The notes below the pieces were generated by a model, which had not been told where the DNA came from, did not search any database, and saw only the letters and a program-made list of their open reading frames with translations. Positions 45,958-56,810 of a stretch of DNA of 64,000 bases are shown here, one piece after another. How positions within the stretch are numbered: the stretch's first letter is position 1; each line of letters starts with the position of its first letter. The stretch comes from Hyperoodon ampullatus. Its lineage: Eukaryota > Chordata > Mammalia > Artiodactyla > Ziphiidae. The translations under genes and the position numbers were made by a program. The stretch lies in contig OX457071.1 of NCBI GenBank assembly GCA_949752795.1, positions 74,985,983 through 75,049,982 on the forward strand, read 5' to 3'.

Positions 45958-46240
45958 TTAGGGGAAAACTAGGTCCATGTAGGAACGCTTTTTAAAACGA
46001 AACAAAATTAAAATGAAAACTTAAAACCACCTTTGAAGACCAGTGGGAATGCTCGCTAGGGGAAAACTAGGTCCATGTAGGAACGCTTTTTAAAACAAAA
46101 CAAAATTAAAATGAAAACTTAAAACCACCTTTGAAGACCAGTAGGAATGCTCGTTAGGGGAAAACTAGGTCCATGTAGGAACGCTTTTTAAAACGAAACA
46201 AAATTAAAATTAAACATTAAAACCACCTTTGAAGACCAGG
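45958..46240. repeat. 98-bp tandem repeat, about 2.9 copies
   Basis: Units start at AGGGGAAAACTAGGTCC at 45960, 46058 and 46156, giving an exact 98-bp period. Copies 1 and 2 differ at only a few sites; copy 3 has small changes and a shortened end at 'gaagaccagg'. The unit includes an A-rich core (TTTTTAAAACGAAACAAAAT) and matches no repeat I know. Confidence 0.97.
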
Positions 46241-46449
46241 AGAGGGCAGAAGAGATGGACGGGCAGGGTGACATCCATCCAACACATCCATCCAACACAG
46301 AGGCTCAGAATAGGTGGTCTACAACTCAATGGCCCTGAGGCAGCATCCTATCAATGAAATTACAATGATATAACTCATATGTCTTCAGTTGGAGTATACT
46401 ACAAGACCTGAAACATAACAGTTAACTAGTTTATTTGATGAGAAATGAC

Positions 46450-47300
46450 TGTGCTTTACTTTTGTATATGAAACTTTCTATTTTGAGATCATTTCAGATG
46501 CACATGCAGCTGTAAGAAATGACACTGAACGTTCTGTGTACCCTTTACCCCATTTCCCACAACAGCACCGTCTTGCAAAACTACAGGACGACATCACAGC
46601 CAGGATACCGATATGGAGGAAGTCAAGATCCTACAACAGCACCGTCTTGCAAAACTACAGGACGACATCACAGCCAGGACACCGATATGGAGGAAGTCGA
46701 GACACAGAACGTCGCCATCAGCACGAGGATCCTCGTGCTGCCCTCGCATCCTTCCCGCCCCGGCATCCTCCTTCCCCCCGGCAAGCTCTAACCGGCTCTC
46801 CGTTTCTACACTGTTGTCATTTCATGAATGTTATATAAATGTGACCAGACAGTCTGTAACCTTTTGCGGTTGGACTTTTTTCTCTCGGCACAGTTCTCTG
46901 GAGCTCCACCCAAGTTGCTCTCGTTGGTTCCCGTCTATTGCCGAGCAGTGTTCCGTGCTGTGGATGCACCAGTTTTTGTTCACTCATCCAGCCACTGAAG
47001 GACATCTAGTTTCTTGTTATTAGGAATAGAGCTGCTGTGAACGTTGATGTACAAGTTTTTGTGTGAAGATAAGTTTCTGTTTCCCTGGAATAAATGCCCA
47101 AGAGCGCAAGTGCTGCGTCAAATGGTCACTGCAGGTTCAGCTTTGTAAGAAACTGCCGACCTTTTTTCCTGAGTGGCTGGACCATTTTACCTGCCCAGCA
47201 ATAACGTATGAGGGATCCAGTTTCTCTGCACCCTGGCCAGGATTTCGTGATGTCACCATTTTTCATTACAGCCATTCTGACAGGTGTGCCATGATTCACT
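46450..47300 (-). mobile_element. L1M LINE 3' part with internal duplication
   Basis: 'ttgagatcatttcagatgca', 'tgtaccctttaccccatttc', 'aaggacatctagtttcttgt' and 'aagaaactgccgaccttttt' follow the reversed L1M 3' UTR and ORF2 end. A 74-bp part is tandemly duplicated. Confidence 0.9.
46559..46704. repeat. 74-bp tandem duplication within L1M
   Basis: ACAACAGCACCGTCTTGCAA begins at 46559 and again at 46633. The two copies run to 'tatggaggaagtc' with about three differences. L1M normally carries this segment once. Confidence 0.97.
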
Positions 47301-47559
47301 TTTAATGAACACAAAGATCCAGAGACAAAAGGAAGACACCCTCTACAGCCACCAGGAATCTTTAGTATCTTCCTGGTCCCTTATGATTATCTTCAAGGTA
47401 CACAATAAACCAGCCTCTGCCCTTAATGAACTGAGTAATGGGTAGCAATACAAGAGTACCTCCCTAGTGTAATACAACTACCAACTTCTCAGAGCAAATA
47501 TCATACTCTAGAAGCACGAAATTCTGGAAGCATTCCCTTTAACGTTCTAAGAGCAAAGC
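47301..47559. other. Unassigned sequence
   Basis: No repeat or gene recognised. Confidence 0.3.
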
Positions 47560-48330
47560 AAAAATGGCACTTCTGGTAAACTTTTGTTGGCAGTAATAGC
47601 AAATATAATCAGATAAGAAAAATAAGGGTTATAACAATTATAAAGGAAGAAATGAAATTATTATTTGCAGATAATGAGAATGTCTACACTTGAAAAATTT
47701 AGAGAATCCATAACTATCAAAATTCATAAGACTGCTCACTAGGTTGTTGGGTATACAATCAATATAAAACCCCAAAAGCTTTGCTAGGCACCAGCAACAC
47801 CAATTAAAAAGTTAATTTTGGGGACTTCCCTGGTGGTGTAGTGGTTAAGAATCCGCCTGCCAATGCAGGGGACATGGGTTCGAGCCCTGGTCCGGGAAGA
47901 TCCCACATGCCACGGAGCAACTCAGCCCGTGTGCCACAACTACTGAGCCTGCGCTCTAGAGCCCGCAAGCCACAACTACTGAGCCCACGCACCACAACTA
48001 CTGAAGCCTGTGTGCCTATGGCCCGTGCTCTGCAACGAGAAGCCACCGTAATGAGAAACCCGCGCATCGCAACGAAGAGTAGCCCCCACTTGCCACAACT
48101 AGAAAAAGCCCGCGTGCAGCAACAAAGACCCAACGCAGCCAAAAATAAATACTCTTTTTTAAATGTAATTTTTGAATAATCCCATTCATTTTAGCAATAG
48201 AAGTATCTTCGAGTAAGACTTTTAAAATGTATAGAAACCTCATGGAGAAAATCACAACACTTGAACAAAAGACATAAAAGGAGACATACAGAAATGGTGA
48301 GAGATACCACATTCATGGTTAAGAAGGCTC
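47560..48330 (+). mobile_element. L1 ORF2 fragment split by a SINE
   Basis: 'atgaaattattatttgcaga' encodes the LFAD-like reverse-transcriptase catalytic region, broken by stops. The element resumes after the SINE with 'atcccattcattttagcaat' and 'gataccacattcatggttaa' until the next SINE at 48331. Confidence 0.82.
47821..48164 (+). mobile_element. CHR-family SINE, long form, nested in L1
   Basis: Long form ending AAAAATAAATACTCTTTTTT. Imperfect TSD GTTAATTTT versus GTAATTTTT. Confidence 0.95.
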
Positions 48331-48544
48331 GGGCTTCCCTAGTGGCCCAGTGGTTGAGAATCTGCCTGCTAATGCAGGGGACACGAGTTCGTGCCCCGGT
48401 CCGGGAAGATCCCACATGCCGCGGAGCGGCTGGGCCCGTGAGTCATGGCCGCTGAGCCTGCGCGTCCGGAGCCTGTGCTCCGCAATGGGAGAGGCCACAG
48501 CAGTGAGAGGCCCGCGTACCGCAAAAAAAACAAACAAAAAAAAC
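48331..48544 (+). mobile_element. CHR-family SINE, compact form
   Basis: Compact body with an A tail interrupted by C (AAAAAAAACAAACAAAAAAAA). It ends the L1 fragment; no TSD seen. Confidence 0.95.
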
Positions 48545-49109
48545 CCGTGTAGGAGTACAGGGCTGAAAAGAGCCAAGACACCTTTCCAGGCTGGGGGAAG
48601 TGCCCTCAGCTCTGAAGGCTGGTCCTGCTTATGGCCCTGTCCAGGCTTCGCCACTCTGTCGAATGGAAAGAAGAGGCCTCAGCGCTCAGGACCCTCCCTC
48701 GCAGCCCTCACATTCCTCCCCAAGTTCCATCTGCTGTCTTTGTCGTCTGAACTGACCCCAGCAGGCCCTTTACCCAAGTTCAAATGCACAACAGTAGCAT
48801 TAGCCTTAAAACAGCCTTCTAGAACTCACATCCTCCTTCAGAGACCCTTCACTGTGCTCCCCGCCGTGCGCCCCCAGTTACAAAATTCACCCAAAAGAGT
48901 TTTCCGGTCATGCTGCTTCCAATACCTGTTCTCTTAGTCTCTCCTGAAGCTGCTCTTACAGATATTCTTCCCTGTGATTACACACAAGCAGCTCCCTTCA
49001 AGGTCACCGATGTCCTCCCCTCCCCACTGCTGAAGAAATGGGCGGTTCTCAAGCCTCACCTGTCCTGAGCGCTCGGTAATGCTAGGCCCAGCTGGACACC
49101 CCGGCTTCC

Positions 49110-49700
49110 TGGACACCGCCTCTCGGGTTCCCTCTGAGCTCACTGGTCATCCTCACAGCCCCCCTGCTGTTGTCCTCATCTCCCTGACCTTGAAATGCTG
49201 GAGTGCCCAGGGCTCTGCACAAGGACTCCTCTCTTTCTGGCCACGTGGATACACATCAAGTAATAGGCAGGGCCCAGTGGCAAATGAAAACGCAGGCCCC
49301 CTGTTCAAAAATCAGTAAGACCCCCAACACAGCAAGAGCAGAGCATGAAGACAAACTCGGGACTCTTCCAAGACTGGGGCCCGTGTGAGCCGTGGTTACA
49401 CACCCGTCCTGAGAACCCGTCCTGCTGGGCCCGTGGGCAATCGTGAACGTCCTTCTCTGGTCTGGACACCAGCCTGACTCCACTCTAGGGTAGGCACTTC
49501 ACACGTTCAAAACCAAATTCCTGACCATCACCCCCGCCAAAAAGAGAACACTTCTCTTCCTGCAGCTCTCCCCATCTCAGTAAGGGGTACACCCTTCCAG
49601 TTTCTCGGACCAAAACCCCCCGAGCCATCGTTGCATCTCCGCTCCCACTGAGACCCCACAGCCCGAGCATGAGCAAATGCTGCGGGCTGTACCTCCTAAC
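49110..49700 (+). mobile_element. L2-type LINE fragment
   Basis: 'ctggagtgcccagggctctg', 'acgttcaaaaccaaattcct' and 'ctccccatctcagtaagggg' occur in the order of the L2 coding region, with gaps. Confidence 0.55.
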
Positions 49701-50219
49701 ACAGGGCAGCTGTGCCCTCACGCACACCTTGGTACCGACGCGGGGACCATCTGGCACCTGGACGGCGCCCGCCCCCCAACCAGGCTCCCCGCAGCAGGTC
49801 TAGCCTGAGCGCGTCAGCCCTGGGAGCCTCTGATACTGGGATTCTCCGCAAATGTCTCTGAAGGCGCCCTTACGTTACTCAGGTTTACAAAACACTGGTC
49901 TAAACTGTCTGATAAGTTGTTTTCCTCTCAGATTATTCAACTACAGGAATAGGAAAGTCACTTATTTTTATAGGCCTATTTTCTCCAAGCGAGCAAACAA
50001 AACCCACGATTCCAAGCGACCCCAGCTCCAAACCGCAAACCCTGTACCTTCCTCGTATCAGAGATGGACCTACAAACTTGCCAAGAGTCCTGAAACGGCA
50101 TGAAATCGAATCATTTTGAAGCTCCCTTTCCATCTCTCATTCCCTAAGGGTGTCGACAGCCCATCACGTATCACAATCACGTGACATCCAGCTCAACAAG
50201 GCTGGGGTCCCTAAACATG
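49701..50219. other. Unassigned sequence flanking the CpG island
   Basis: No repeat recognised; CpG content rises toward the island. Contains E-box type CACGTG near 50180. Confidence 0.35.
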
Positions 50220-51240
50220 CTACAAAACGAACGCAACACGGCGCCTAAGGATGCGAGCGGACGGGATGCCGCCCTGGGGGCACCGGGCGTGTGGCTCGAA
50301 AGGACCGGCCTCCGAGGCCCAGCCCGGGCGTCCCCAGGGAGGGTCACCGGCTGGAGCGTCGCTACGCGCGGCCCCGGGGCCCCAGGGAGTCACAAAGCCG
50401 GGGTGCCCCGCCGCCCCGGGGTGCCCCGCCGCCCCACCCCCCAGCTCTGCAGCAAAACGCGCGGCGAGGCGGAAGGGGCGAGAGGCTGGTGCGCAAACCG
50501 CCCCAAACCCACCGCGGTGCGGACGGGCACCGGCGGCGGGGGGACGATGGCGGGTGGGGTGGGGAGGGCGGAGGCCGCCCTCACGCGCACCTGCCCGGCG
50601 CCCGGGCTCCGTCAGTGTCCCCACCCCCGGCCCAGGCCTCCCTGGTGTCGCGGCACCCAGCCCCCGGCGGGGGCGGGGGCGCATGGGGAGGGCGAGGGGC
50701 GGGGCGCTGGTTGCTGACCGCGCCCCCGCTCTCCCCCCCCGCCCCGCCCCCCGGACCGTCCCCCCTCCCCACCCCACCCCTCCCCGCCCTCTCCCCACCC
50801 CCCGCCCGGACCGTCCCCCTCCCCGCGCCCCCGCTCTCACCTACGGACGCGCGGGTCCGCGATCTCCGGGTCAGGGACATCCTAAGAATCTGGCCGCGGC
50901 CGGGGCCGTTGGGCATCGCGACCCCCGCGGGCGCTGCGCGGGGCTGGGCGTGGGGCCGGGCGCGGGGACGGCGGCCCGAGGGCCATGGGGGGCGCGCCGG
51001 GCCAGGAGCGGGCGGCCTCCTGCGCGGGGCTGCGTCGTCCGCGCAGCTGCAGCGCCCAGTGCGGCGGCGCCGGGGCTGCGGGCTCCGAGTGCGGGCGGGC
51101 GGAAGGGGGGCCGGCCTCCGGGGAAGCCTCTGGAACGTCGCGCAGGCCGAGGCGCCTTCAGGTGCGGAGAAGGCACGCGGGAGGCGGGATCGGTGTTTTA
51201 GGGGCTCGCCTAGGAGCCGGGCGCCCCTCAGGGACCGTTT
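50220..51240. promoter_or_regulatory. CpG island 1, probable promoter
   Basis: About 1 kb of very GC-rich DNA with abundant CG dinucleotides and no SINE, in sharp contrast to its flanks. GC boxes (GGGGCGGGG near 50697) and a CGCGGG-rich core are present. It includes an 18-bp tandem duplication (GGGGTGCCCCGCCGCCCC at 50400 and 50418). No TATA box. A good splice donor on the minus strand at 50839-50840 favours transcription leftward. The 316- and 367-codon plus frames and the 206-codon minus frame overlap one another and are best explained by lack of stops in GC-rich sequence. Confidence 0.85.
50841..50916 (-). CDS. Possible first coding exon, unidentified gene
   Basis: On the minus strand an ATG at 50914-50916 opens a frame reading MPNGPGRGQILRMSLTRRSR, then about five more residues, up to GTAG|GTGAGAG, a near-consensus splice donor (exon end 50841). 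A second in-frame ATG lies 12 codons in. The position inside a CpG island suits a first exon. The encoded piece is basic and not recognised, and the exon could equally be untranslated. Confidence 0.22.
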
Positions 51241-52348
51241 CTCTCTGTGCCCATCTGCTACCTGGTTGCCCCGCCTGCCACGTGTCAGGGGGCGCAGGTG
51301 GGAGGCGTTCGGGCTCCTACTTTGCTTTTTATCCCGCCGCAGTTTGTCCTTCCATGTCCAGTACGGTGGGACCTCTGCGAACAGGTATTTCTAAGGTGCC
51401 TGACGTGTGGCCTGGAACTCAGGAAAGTCCTGGGTCTCTGGACTCCTCGCCCCAGCCCTGCAGCCTCTCTACACCTCTAGCTAGTGGCGTGTTGAAGCTG
51501 TAAGAAATTCTGGGCATCACTTAGCGTGCGCGCTCACACACACACACACACCTTCTTCCATAGAAACAGAATCGTTGAGAGGTGAGGTGACTGGTCCAAG
51601 GTCACTTGATCTACTTTTGCTTGTTTTTACTTTAATGTTAACTTTGAAACTGTGCTTGGTCCTGCTGGGCACCGTTCCATAAAGAAAAAAGAAAAAAAAG
51701 CTGCATCTTTTTAATATCTGATAAAATTCTGACCTCAGAGTGAACACACACAAAAAAACAATTTAAGTAAGAGCCGGCCCCTGCGTTTACCAATGTGATC
51801 GTGAAGCTTCACTGAACACAAGTTAAACATCAGGGGCTGACAGGAGAGTAGGGTTCAGCAGAGGGGATCCTTGCCCGGGAAGGCAGAGCCCTGAGGCCCC
51901 AGGCTCCCCTTCCGCTGGCCTCTGACTCGCATCTTCTTAGAAAAAATGCAGAAGGGATGGACAACTTGCTTTGAAAACTGTAGGCTGACAATTTCAGCTT
52001 CAAGTAGGATTCCTGCCTGACTATCTTGGGCCTAAAACAAAACGAAATGGGTTCCTGATAAGAAATGAGTCTTCAGCAGGAAGTTGAGGAAGAAGAAATG
52101 TTCTAAATTGTTGAGCTGAGCTTCAGGGCGGGAGAAGATGTTTCCTCAGTGGGTCGTCACAGATGCTGAGGGTGATCCTAAAAGTTCCTAGCAATGAGTT
52201 TCTCTTTATAAATTTATACAGAAGACTTTAAGCCATTTCTTAAGCCCTTCTTTACTGTAAACTAAAACCCCATTTCCTTTTTAAAATGTTCATACATGTA
52301 TACATCTGTATGTCTACCTTTTATATGTCTATATATATGTCTGCCATG
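51241..52348. other. Unassigned sequence with a short (CA)n
   Basis: CA run at 51536-51552. No SINE, L1 or gene recognised. Confidence 0.35.
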
Positions 52349-52363
52349 TCTATAGACATTTTT

Positions 52364-52752
52364 TTAAATGAATTTATTTTATTTATTTATTTTTGGCTGC
52401 GTTGGGTCTTCGTTACTGTGCACGGGCTTTCTCTAGTTGCGGTGAGCGGGGGCTACTCTTCGTTGCGGTGCGTGGGCTTCTCATTGCGGTGGCTTCTCTT
52501 GTTGCAGAGCACGGGCTCTAGGCACGAAGGCTTCAGTAGCTGCAGCACGCGGGCTCAGTAGTTGTGGCGCACGGGCTCTAGAGCGTAAGATCAGTAGTTG
52601 TGGCTCGCAGGCTCTAGAGCGCAGGCTCAGTAGTTGTGGTACACGGGCTTAGTTGCTCCACAGCATGTGGGATCTTCCCAGACCAGGGCTCGAACCCACA
52701 TCCCCTGCATTGGCAGGTGGATACTTAAACACTGTGCCACCCAGGAAGTCCC
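52364..52752 (-). mobile_element. CHR-family SINE, long form
   Basis: Longest type, with several 'cagtagttgtgg' modules. TSD TCTATAGACATTTTT at 52349-52363 and 52753-52767. Confidence 0.97.
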
Positions 52753-52767
52753 TCTATAGACATTTTT

Positions 52768-53629
52768 AAAGGAATGGCATATATATGGCATGTAAAAAGG
52801 TAGAGATAAGCATATAGATATCACGCATGTCCCTACTCTCCAGTTTAGGGAACAAAACAATATAGACTCAGTGGAAGCCAACAGTCCCTAATCCCTTTCC
52901 TTTCCCTCTGTCCCCAGACCAATTTCCTTTCAGGCTTTCTTAATAAGGCCTCTTTCCTGTTCTTATTTACAAACTAACACACTAAAGAGCAACTCTGACA
53001 GGATTGGGCAAAGGGTCTGGGAAGGAAGACCATTTAGTGGAAATCTTTATTCTCCTTAGGTGGTCTCCTTAAGCACTCTGCAAATGCATTCTGATGACTC
53101 TTCTCCAGATTCTTCTCATTTTTACACACTGTTTTTAGAGATAGTGGACCAAACTGGACATCGAACTATCAATATCTATTGATAACTATTAGTAGAACTA
53201 TCAATATCTATTTTCCAATGACAAAGGGGGCAGTTGTCACAGACCCTGCCCCCCTCAATCATTCATTCACTCATTCACATTCACATCCAGCGTGTGATGC
53301 TGGCTGCAGCTGGGACCCCTACACATGGCCTTTTCGGGTAGCCTAGGCTTCCTCACACCATGGTGGCTGGATCCAGGGGTGCCAGGAAAGAGGAGGCGGG
53401 TGGAAGCTATGTCAGCCCTTCTAACCTGGCCTTGGAAATCATGCAGCATCTCTTCCACCACATCCTGTTTGTTAAGGCAGCCACAAAGGCTGGATCAGTC
53501 CAAGGGGACAGGAAAGAGACCCCATTTATTGATGGAAAAGCAGCAAGATTCTGGAAGAGCGTGAGGATTGGAAACACTGTTGCAGCCATTTTGGGAAGTA
53601 CAATCTACCAAAACTAGCAAGAAGCAATT
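52768..53629. other. Mostly unassigned; old repeat fragment near the right end
   Basis: An 18-bp sequence GAACTATCAATATCTATT is repeated at 53163 and 53195. 'cttcctcacaccatggtggc' to 'gttgcagccattttgggaag' (53345-53600) resembles a known old mammalian repeat that I cannot name. Confidence 0.4.
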
Positions 53630-54500
53630 TTAATTTTAATAAAATATTACTTATAGGGCTTCCCTGGTGGCACAGTGGTTGAGAGTCCGCCTGCCGATGC
53701 AGGGGACACGGGTTCGTGCCCCGGTCCGGGAAGATCCCACATGCCGCGGAGAGGCTGGGCCCGTGAGCCATGGCCACTGAGCCTGCGCGTCCGGAGCCTG
53801 CGCTCCGCAACGGGAGGGGCCGCAGCAGTGAGAGGCCCGCGTACCGCAAAAAAAAAAAAAAAAAAAAATTATTTATAATGGTACCAAAATCATAAAATAC
53901 TTATGGAAAAATTAATGAAAGATATGCAAGACCTCCACACTGAAAACAAGGCATTTGGGCTCCAAAGGACAAAACCGAAGGGCTTACACTGCCTGATTTC
54001 AGGTCTTAGGCTAATGCTGACGCTAGTCAAGACGCTGTGATGTGGACGTGTGAGTAGACAGCGCACCACACAGCACAGAGCCCAGAAGCAGACGCCTGCA
54101 CTAGAGGGAAAGGATTCTGACAGGCACTAAAGCCATGCAATAGGGGAAAGGAGTCTGCAATAAATACTGCGGTGACAACTTGACGTCCATAGGGACAAAA
54201 GGAGCCTCGACCCCTTAACCATACACAGCAATTAACTCAACCTGGATCACAGATTTCAATGTAAAAAACTAAGCACATAGAGCTTCTAGAAGAAAATGGA
54301 GGAGAAAACACTTCTTATGCAGGACTGTAAAAAGCCCTAAGCATAAAAGGAAAAACTAATAAATTGAACATCATCCAAAATAAACCTTCTGCTCATCAAG
54401 ACGCCACCAAGAAAATGAATAGGCCACCCACTGACCGGGAAAAGACATTCACGACGCATCCATCTGACAAGGACTTGTATCTAGAAGGTCTAAATAATTC
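53630..54500 (+). mobile_element. L1M ORF2 fragment carrying a SINE
   Basis: 'accaaaatcataaaatactt', 'cactgcctgatttcaggtct', 'gaaaaagacattc'-like text and 'ctgacaaggacttgtatcta' follow ORF2. Split by the SINE at 53656-53865. Confidence 0.85.
53656..53865 (+). mobile_element. CHR-family SINE, compact form, nested in L1M
   Basis: Compact body with A tail. TSD ATTACTTATA versus ATTATTTATA. Confidence 0.96.
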
Positions 54501-54650
54501 GCCGTGTACAGCTCTTTGGGATTCCTTTCCACCTGCTAGATTGGATGCTGCTAGATCCATGAATTGTTGAATAAAAGCCTACTTGATCTAGTAAACTGAT
54601 CTATAAAATGTCTGTGAAAATTTTTATTTTAACAATTCCATTTAAATGAA
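54501..54650. other. Unassigned insert, possible LTR remnant
   Basis: 'gaattgttgaataaaagcct' with AATAAA interrupts the L1M sequence and resembles an LTR R region. Too short to classify. Confidence 0.3.
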
Positions 54651-54654
54651 GTTT

Positions 54655-54860
54655 AAGAAAAGACAAAAATATATCTCAGGGCCAGGGTGTAGAAATTTAC
54701 TGGGAAGGGTAACTTCAAGGGAACTTCCTGGGATGATAGAAAAGTTCTTTTTTTCTATAAAGGAGTAGATATTGGGTGTATGTGTTTTTCAAAACTCATC
54801 AAACTGTACAGGTAAGATGTACATGTTTCACTGTAAACTATACCTCAACTTTTAAAATAC
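54655..54860 (+). mobile_element. L1M 3' end
   Basis: 'ggaacttcctgggatgatag', 'catcaaactgtacaggtaag' and 'aaactatacctcaactttta' are the L1M terminus. Confidence 0.8.
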
Positions 54861-54867
54861 TAATAAA

Positions 54868-54998
54868 GGGACTTCCCTGGTGGTCCAGTGGTTAAGACTC
54901 CACGCTTCCACCGCAGGGGGCACAGGTTTGATCCCTGCTCGAGTAACTAAGGTCCCGCAAGCCTTAAGGTGCGGCCAAAAAAATAAATAAAATAAAAT
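54868..54998 (+). mobile_element. CHR-family SINE, short older form
   Basis: 'cttccaccgcagggggcaca' variant and AAATAAATAAAATAAAATAA tail. Flanked by AAAATACTAATA (54854-54865) and AAAATACTGATA (54999-55010). Confidence 0.94.
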
Positions 54999-55013
54999 AA
55001 AATACTGATACAG

Positions 55014-55136
55014 GGGAGTTCCCTGGTAGCCTAGTGGTTAGGAGTCCAGGCTTTCACTGCCATGGCCTGAGTTCAATTCCTGGTTGGGGAACTGAGATCC
55101 CGCAAGCCGCGTGACGTGGCCAAAAAAAAAAAAAAA
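55014..55136 (+). mobile_element. CHR-related SINE, distinct short subtype
   Basis: GGAGTTCCCTGGTAGCCTAG head with 'ccaggctttcactgccatgg', a different subtype from its neighbour. Followed by AAAATACTAATA (55139-55150). Confidence 0.92.
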
Positions 55137-55164
55137 TTAAAATACTAATAAAGGAAGTGAAAAT

Positions 55165-55530
55165 TTTAAATGCTTGTACTGAGATACTCATAATAATGTT
55201 ATTTATAATAGCAAAAACCTGGAAAGCAAGTCCAATGGCAAAAGAATGAGCATTTAAATAATTTACAATTCTTTTTAGAAAATGATTCTCTTTAAAAGCA
55301 AAATTTTTGAAGACTATTTAATGGCTTGAGAAACCATAATATGTTAAATGAATGTCAAATGTTAAATGAACAAAGGGAAAATGCAACTGTATATGTTGTG
55401 ATCTATTTTTAAATACACATATATTATATATGTATGTGTATATATATATACACACACACATATCCATATCTAAAAGGAGAGGTATTAAAACTTCAGCTGT
55501 TATTACCCCTGGGTGGTGCTGACTTAAAAA
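55165..55530 (+). mobile_element. L1M fragment with TA/CA microsatellite
   Basis: 'gttatttataatagcaaaaa', 'gaccatttaat'-like text and 'acccctgggtggtgctgac' follow the L1M ORF2 end and 3' UTR. Alternating TA/TG/CA lies at 55420-55462. Confidence 0.7.
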
Positions 55531-55532
55531 AA

Positions 55533-56240
55533 TGCACAACGTGAAAGTTGCAACTTAAGTTTTATTTGGGGCAAAATGAGGACTGCAGCCCGAGAAACCA
55601 CTCCGAGGGGGCGAGGGTGGGAGCCAGGTTATATCGAAGTTTTGCAACAAAAGGGCAGGTAGTTGGGAACATCAAAAGATTATTGTTAATTAAAGAAAAC
55701 CAGATATCTCAAGTTAAGGAATTTAGCGCTTTTCTATGTACAGGAAGATGCACGAGTCTGGGCTCACTGACACCATTCCATTGATGTGCATCTCAGCTCT
55801 CTGGGGCCAGTGTCCTGTGTTCTCACATCCTGAGTTTCCTCAGGGCTCACCTAGGGAGTGGCTGCAGTCTGATGGCGGCTAGATGGCAGGTATTCTTTCC
55901 AGCCCTGAGTTTCCTCAGGGCTCACCGGCTCACGCTGGAGGGCTGCAATCGTTGATGACTGTGACATCCTTTGTTTACCGATATGGCAGGGAATATTCCA
56001 TTTAAAAATATTCCATTTATCAGAGGAGTGCTGGCCAACCAGAATAAGTCTCCCTGGAAACTGGGCTTTACCTCCAGGGGAAAGGGTGATCCCAGCAGGG
56101 AAGCCAGAGGGCTTTACAGAGGGACACTTGAGGACAGAGGGGCTGTAGGAAGTTATAAGGAGGACATGAGTTGCGGGTTTCCAGCAGCCATCTTGGCACC
56201 ATTGGGAGAGACCCTGTCTAGCGAGCATTTCTAAGATGCA
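55533..56240 (-). mobile_element. ERV LTR, reverse orientation
   Basis: Begins 'tgcacaacgtgaaagttgca' with TTTATT (reverse AATAAA) at 55560-55565. 'ttttgcaacaaaagggcagg', 'aaagaaaaccagatatctca' and 'tagcgcttttctatgtacag' match a ruminant ERV LTR as I remember it. A 22-bp sequence (CTGAGTTTCCTCAGGGCTCA core) occurs twice, 74 bp apart, near 55829 and 55903. Outer ends and TSD are uncertain. Confidence 0.65.
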
Positions 56241-56253
56241 TTTCTGATAACAT

Positions 56254-56379
56254 TGGGGTTTTTTTTGGAGGGTGCGCCATGCAGCCTACAGGATCTTAGC
56301 TCCCCAACCAGGGATCAAACCCCGGGCCCCCTGCATTGGGAGCACAGAGTCTTAACCGCTGGACTGCCAGGGAAGTCCC
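56254..56379 (-). mobile_element. CHR-family SINE, short older form
   Basis: T/G-rich tail, 'ttagctccccaaccagggat' to 'ctgccagggaagtccc'. TSD TCTGATAACA versus TCTGATAATA (56243-56252, 56380-56389). Confidence 0.93.
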
Positions 56380-56807
56380 TCTGATAATACTGTTTGACCT
56401 GATCGGTTCAGCTTTTTCTGAAGCCCAGGCCACTCACTGGACTTCATGTGATTGAATAAATTCCTTTTTTATGCACTTCAGGTAAGTGTGCAAAAGTTCT
56501 ACACAGAAAGAATTCAGGGAGGAAAGGGTTAGGGAACATAGCTTGAACTGTGCCAAAGGCTGCATTACTCACAGTGTAGATTTTGCGGGGGGGGATCATG
56601 GAGATTAACGGGGGTGGGGAACTAAACTATCCCCAAGCCGCTCCTGAAACCAGCTACGTTAGTATCACTTGCAACCAAAATATTACTGATTAATACAAAT
56701 CCCTGCACCATTTCTGCATCTCTTCTGCCCTTTGTCATCAAATTTGCTTGGAACATGCTGTGTGTAGATGAATGAGTGTCAGCTTAAAACAGCAAAGCTT
56801 CTTTTTT
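56380..56807. other. Unassigned sequence
   Basis: May include more of the LTR to the left ('gattgaataaattccttttt', 56451-56470). No gene recognised. Confidence 0.3.
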
Positions 56808-56810
56808 TTT

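Noticed and set aside
45958..46240. CRISPR-like or satellite array
   Set aside because: Units abut without unique spacers, and the host is a mammal. Three copies are a minisatellite, not a satellite.
48350..48937. 195-codon plus-strand frame
   Set aside because: The first 60 codons are a SINE and the rest has no protein features.
50251..51394. Plus-strand open frames of 316 and 367 codons
   Set aside because: They overlap each other and a 206-codon minus frame within a CpG island. GC-rich DNA lacks stop codons, and the translations are Pro/Arg/Gly/Ala-rich without domains.
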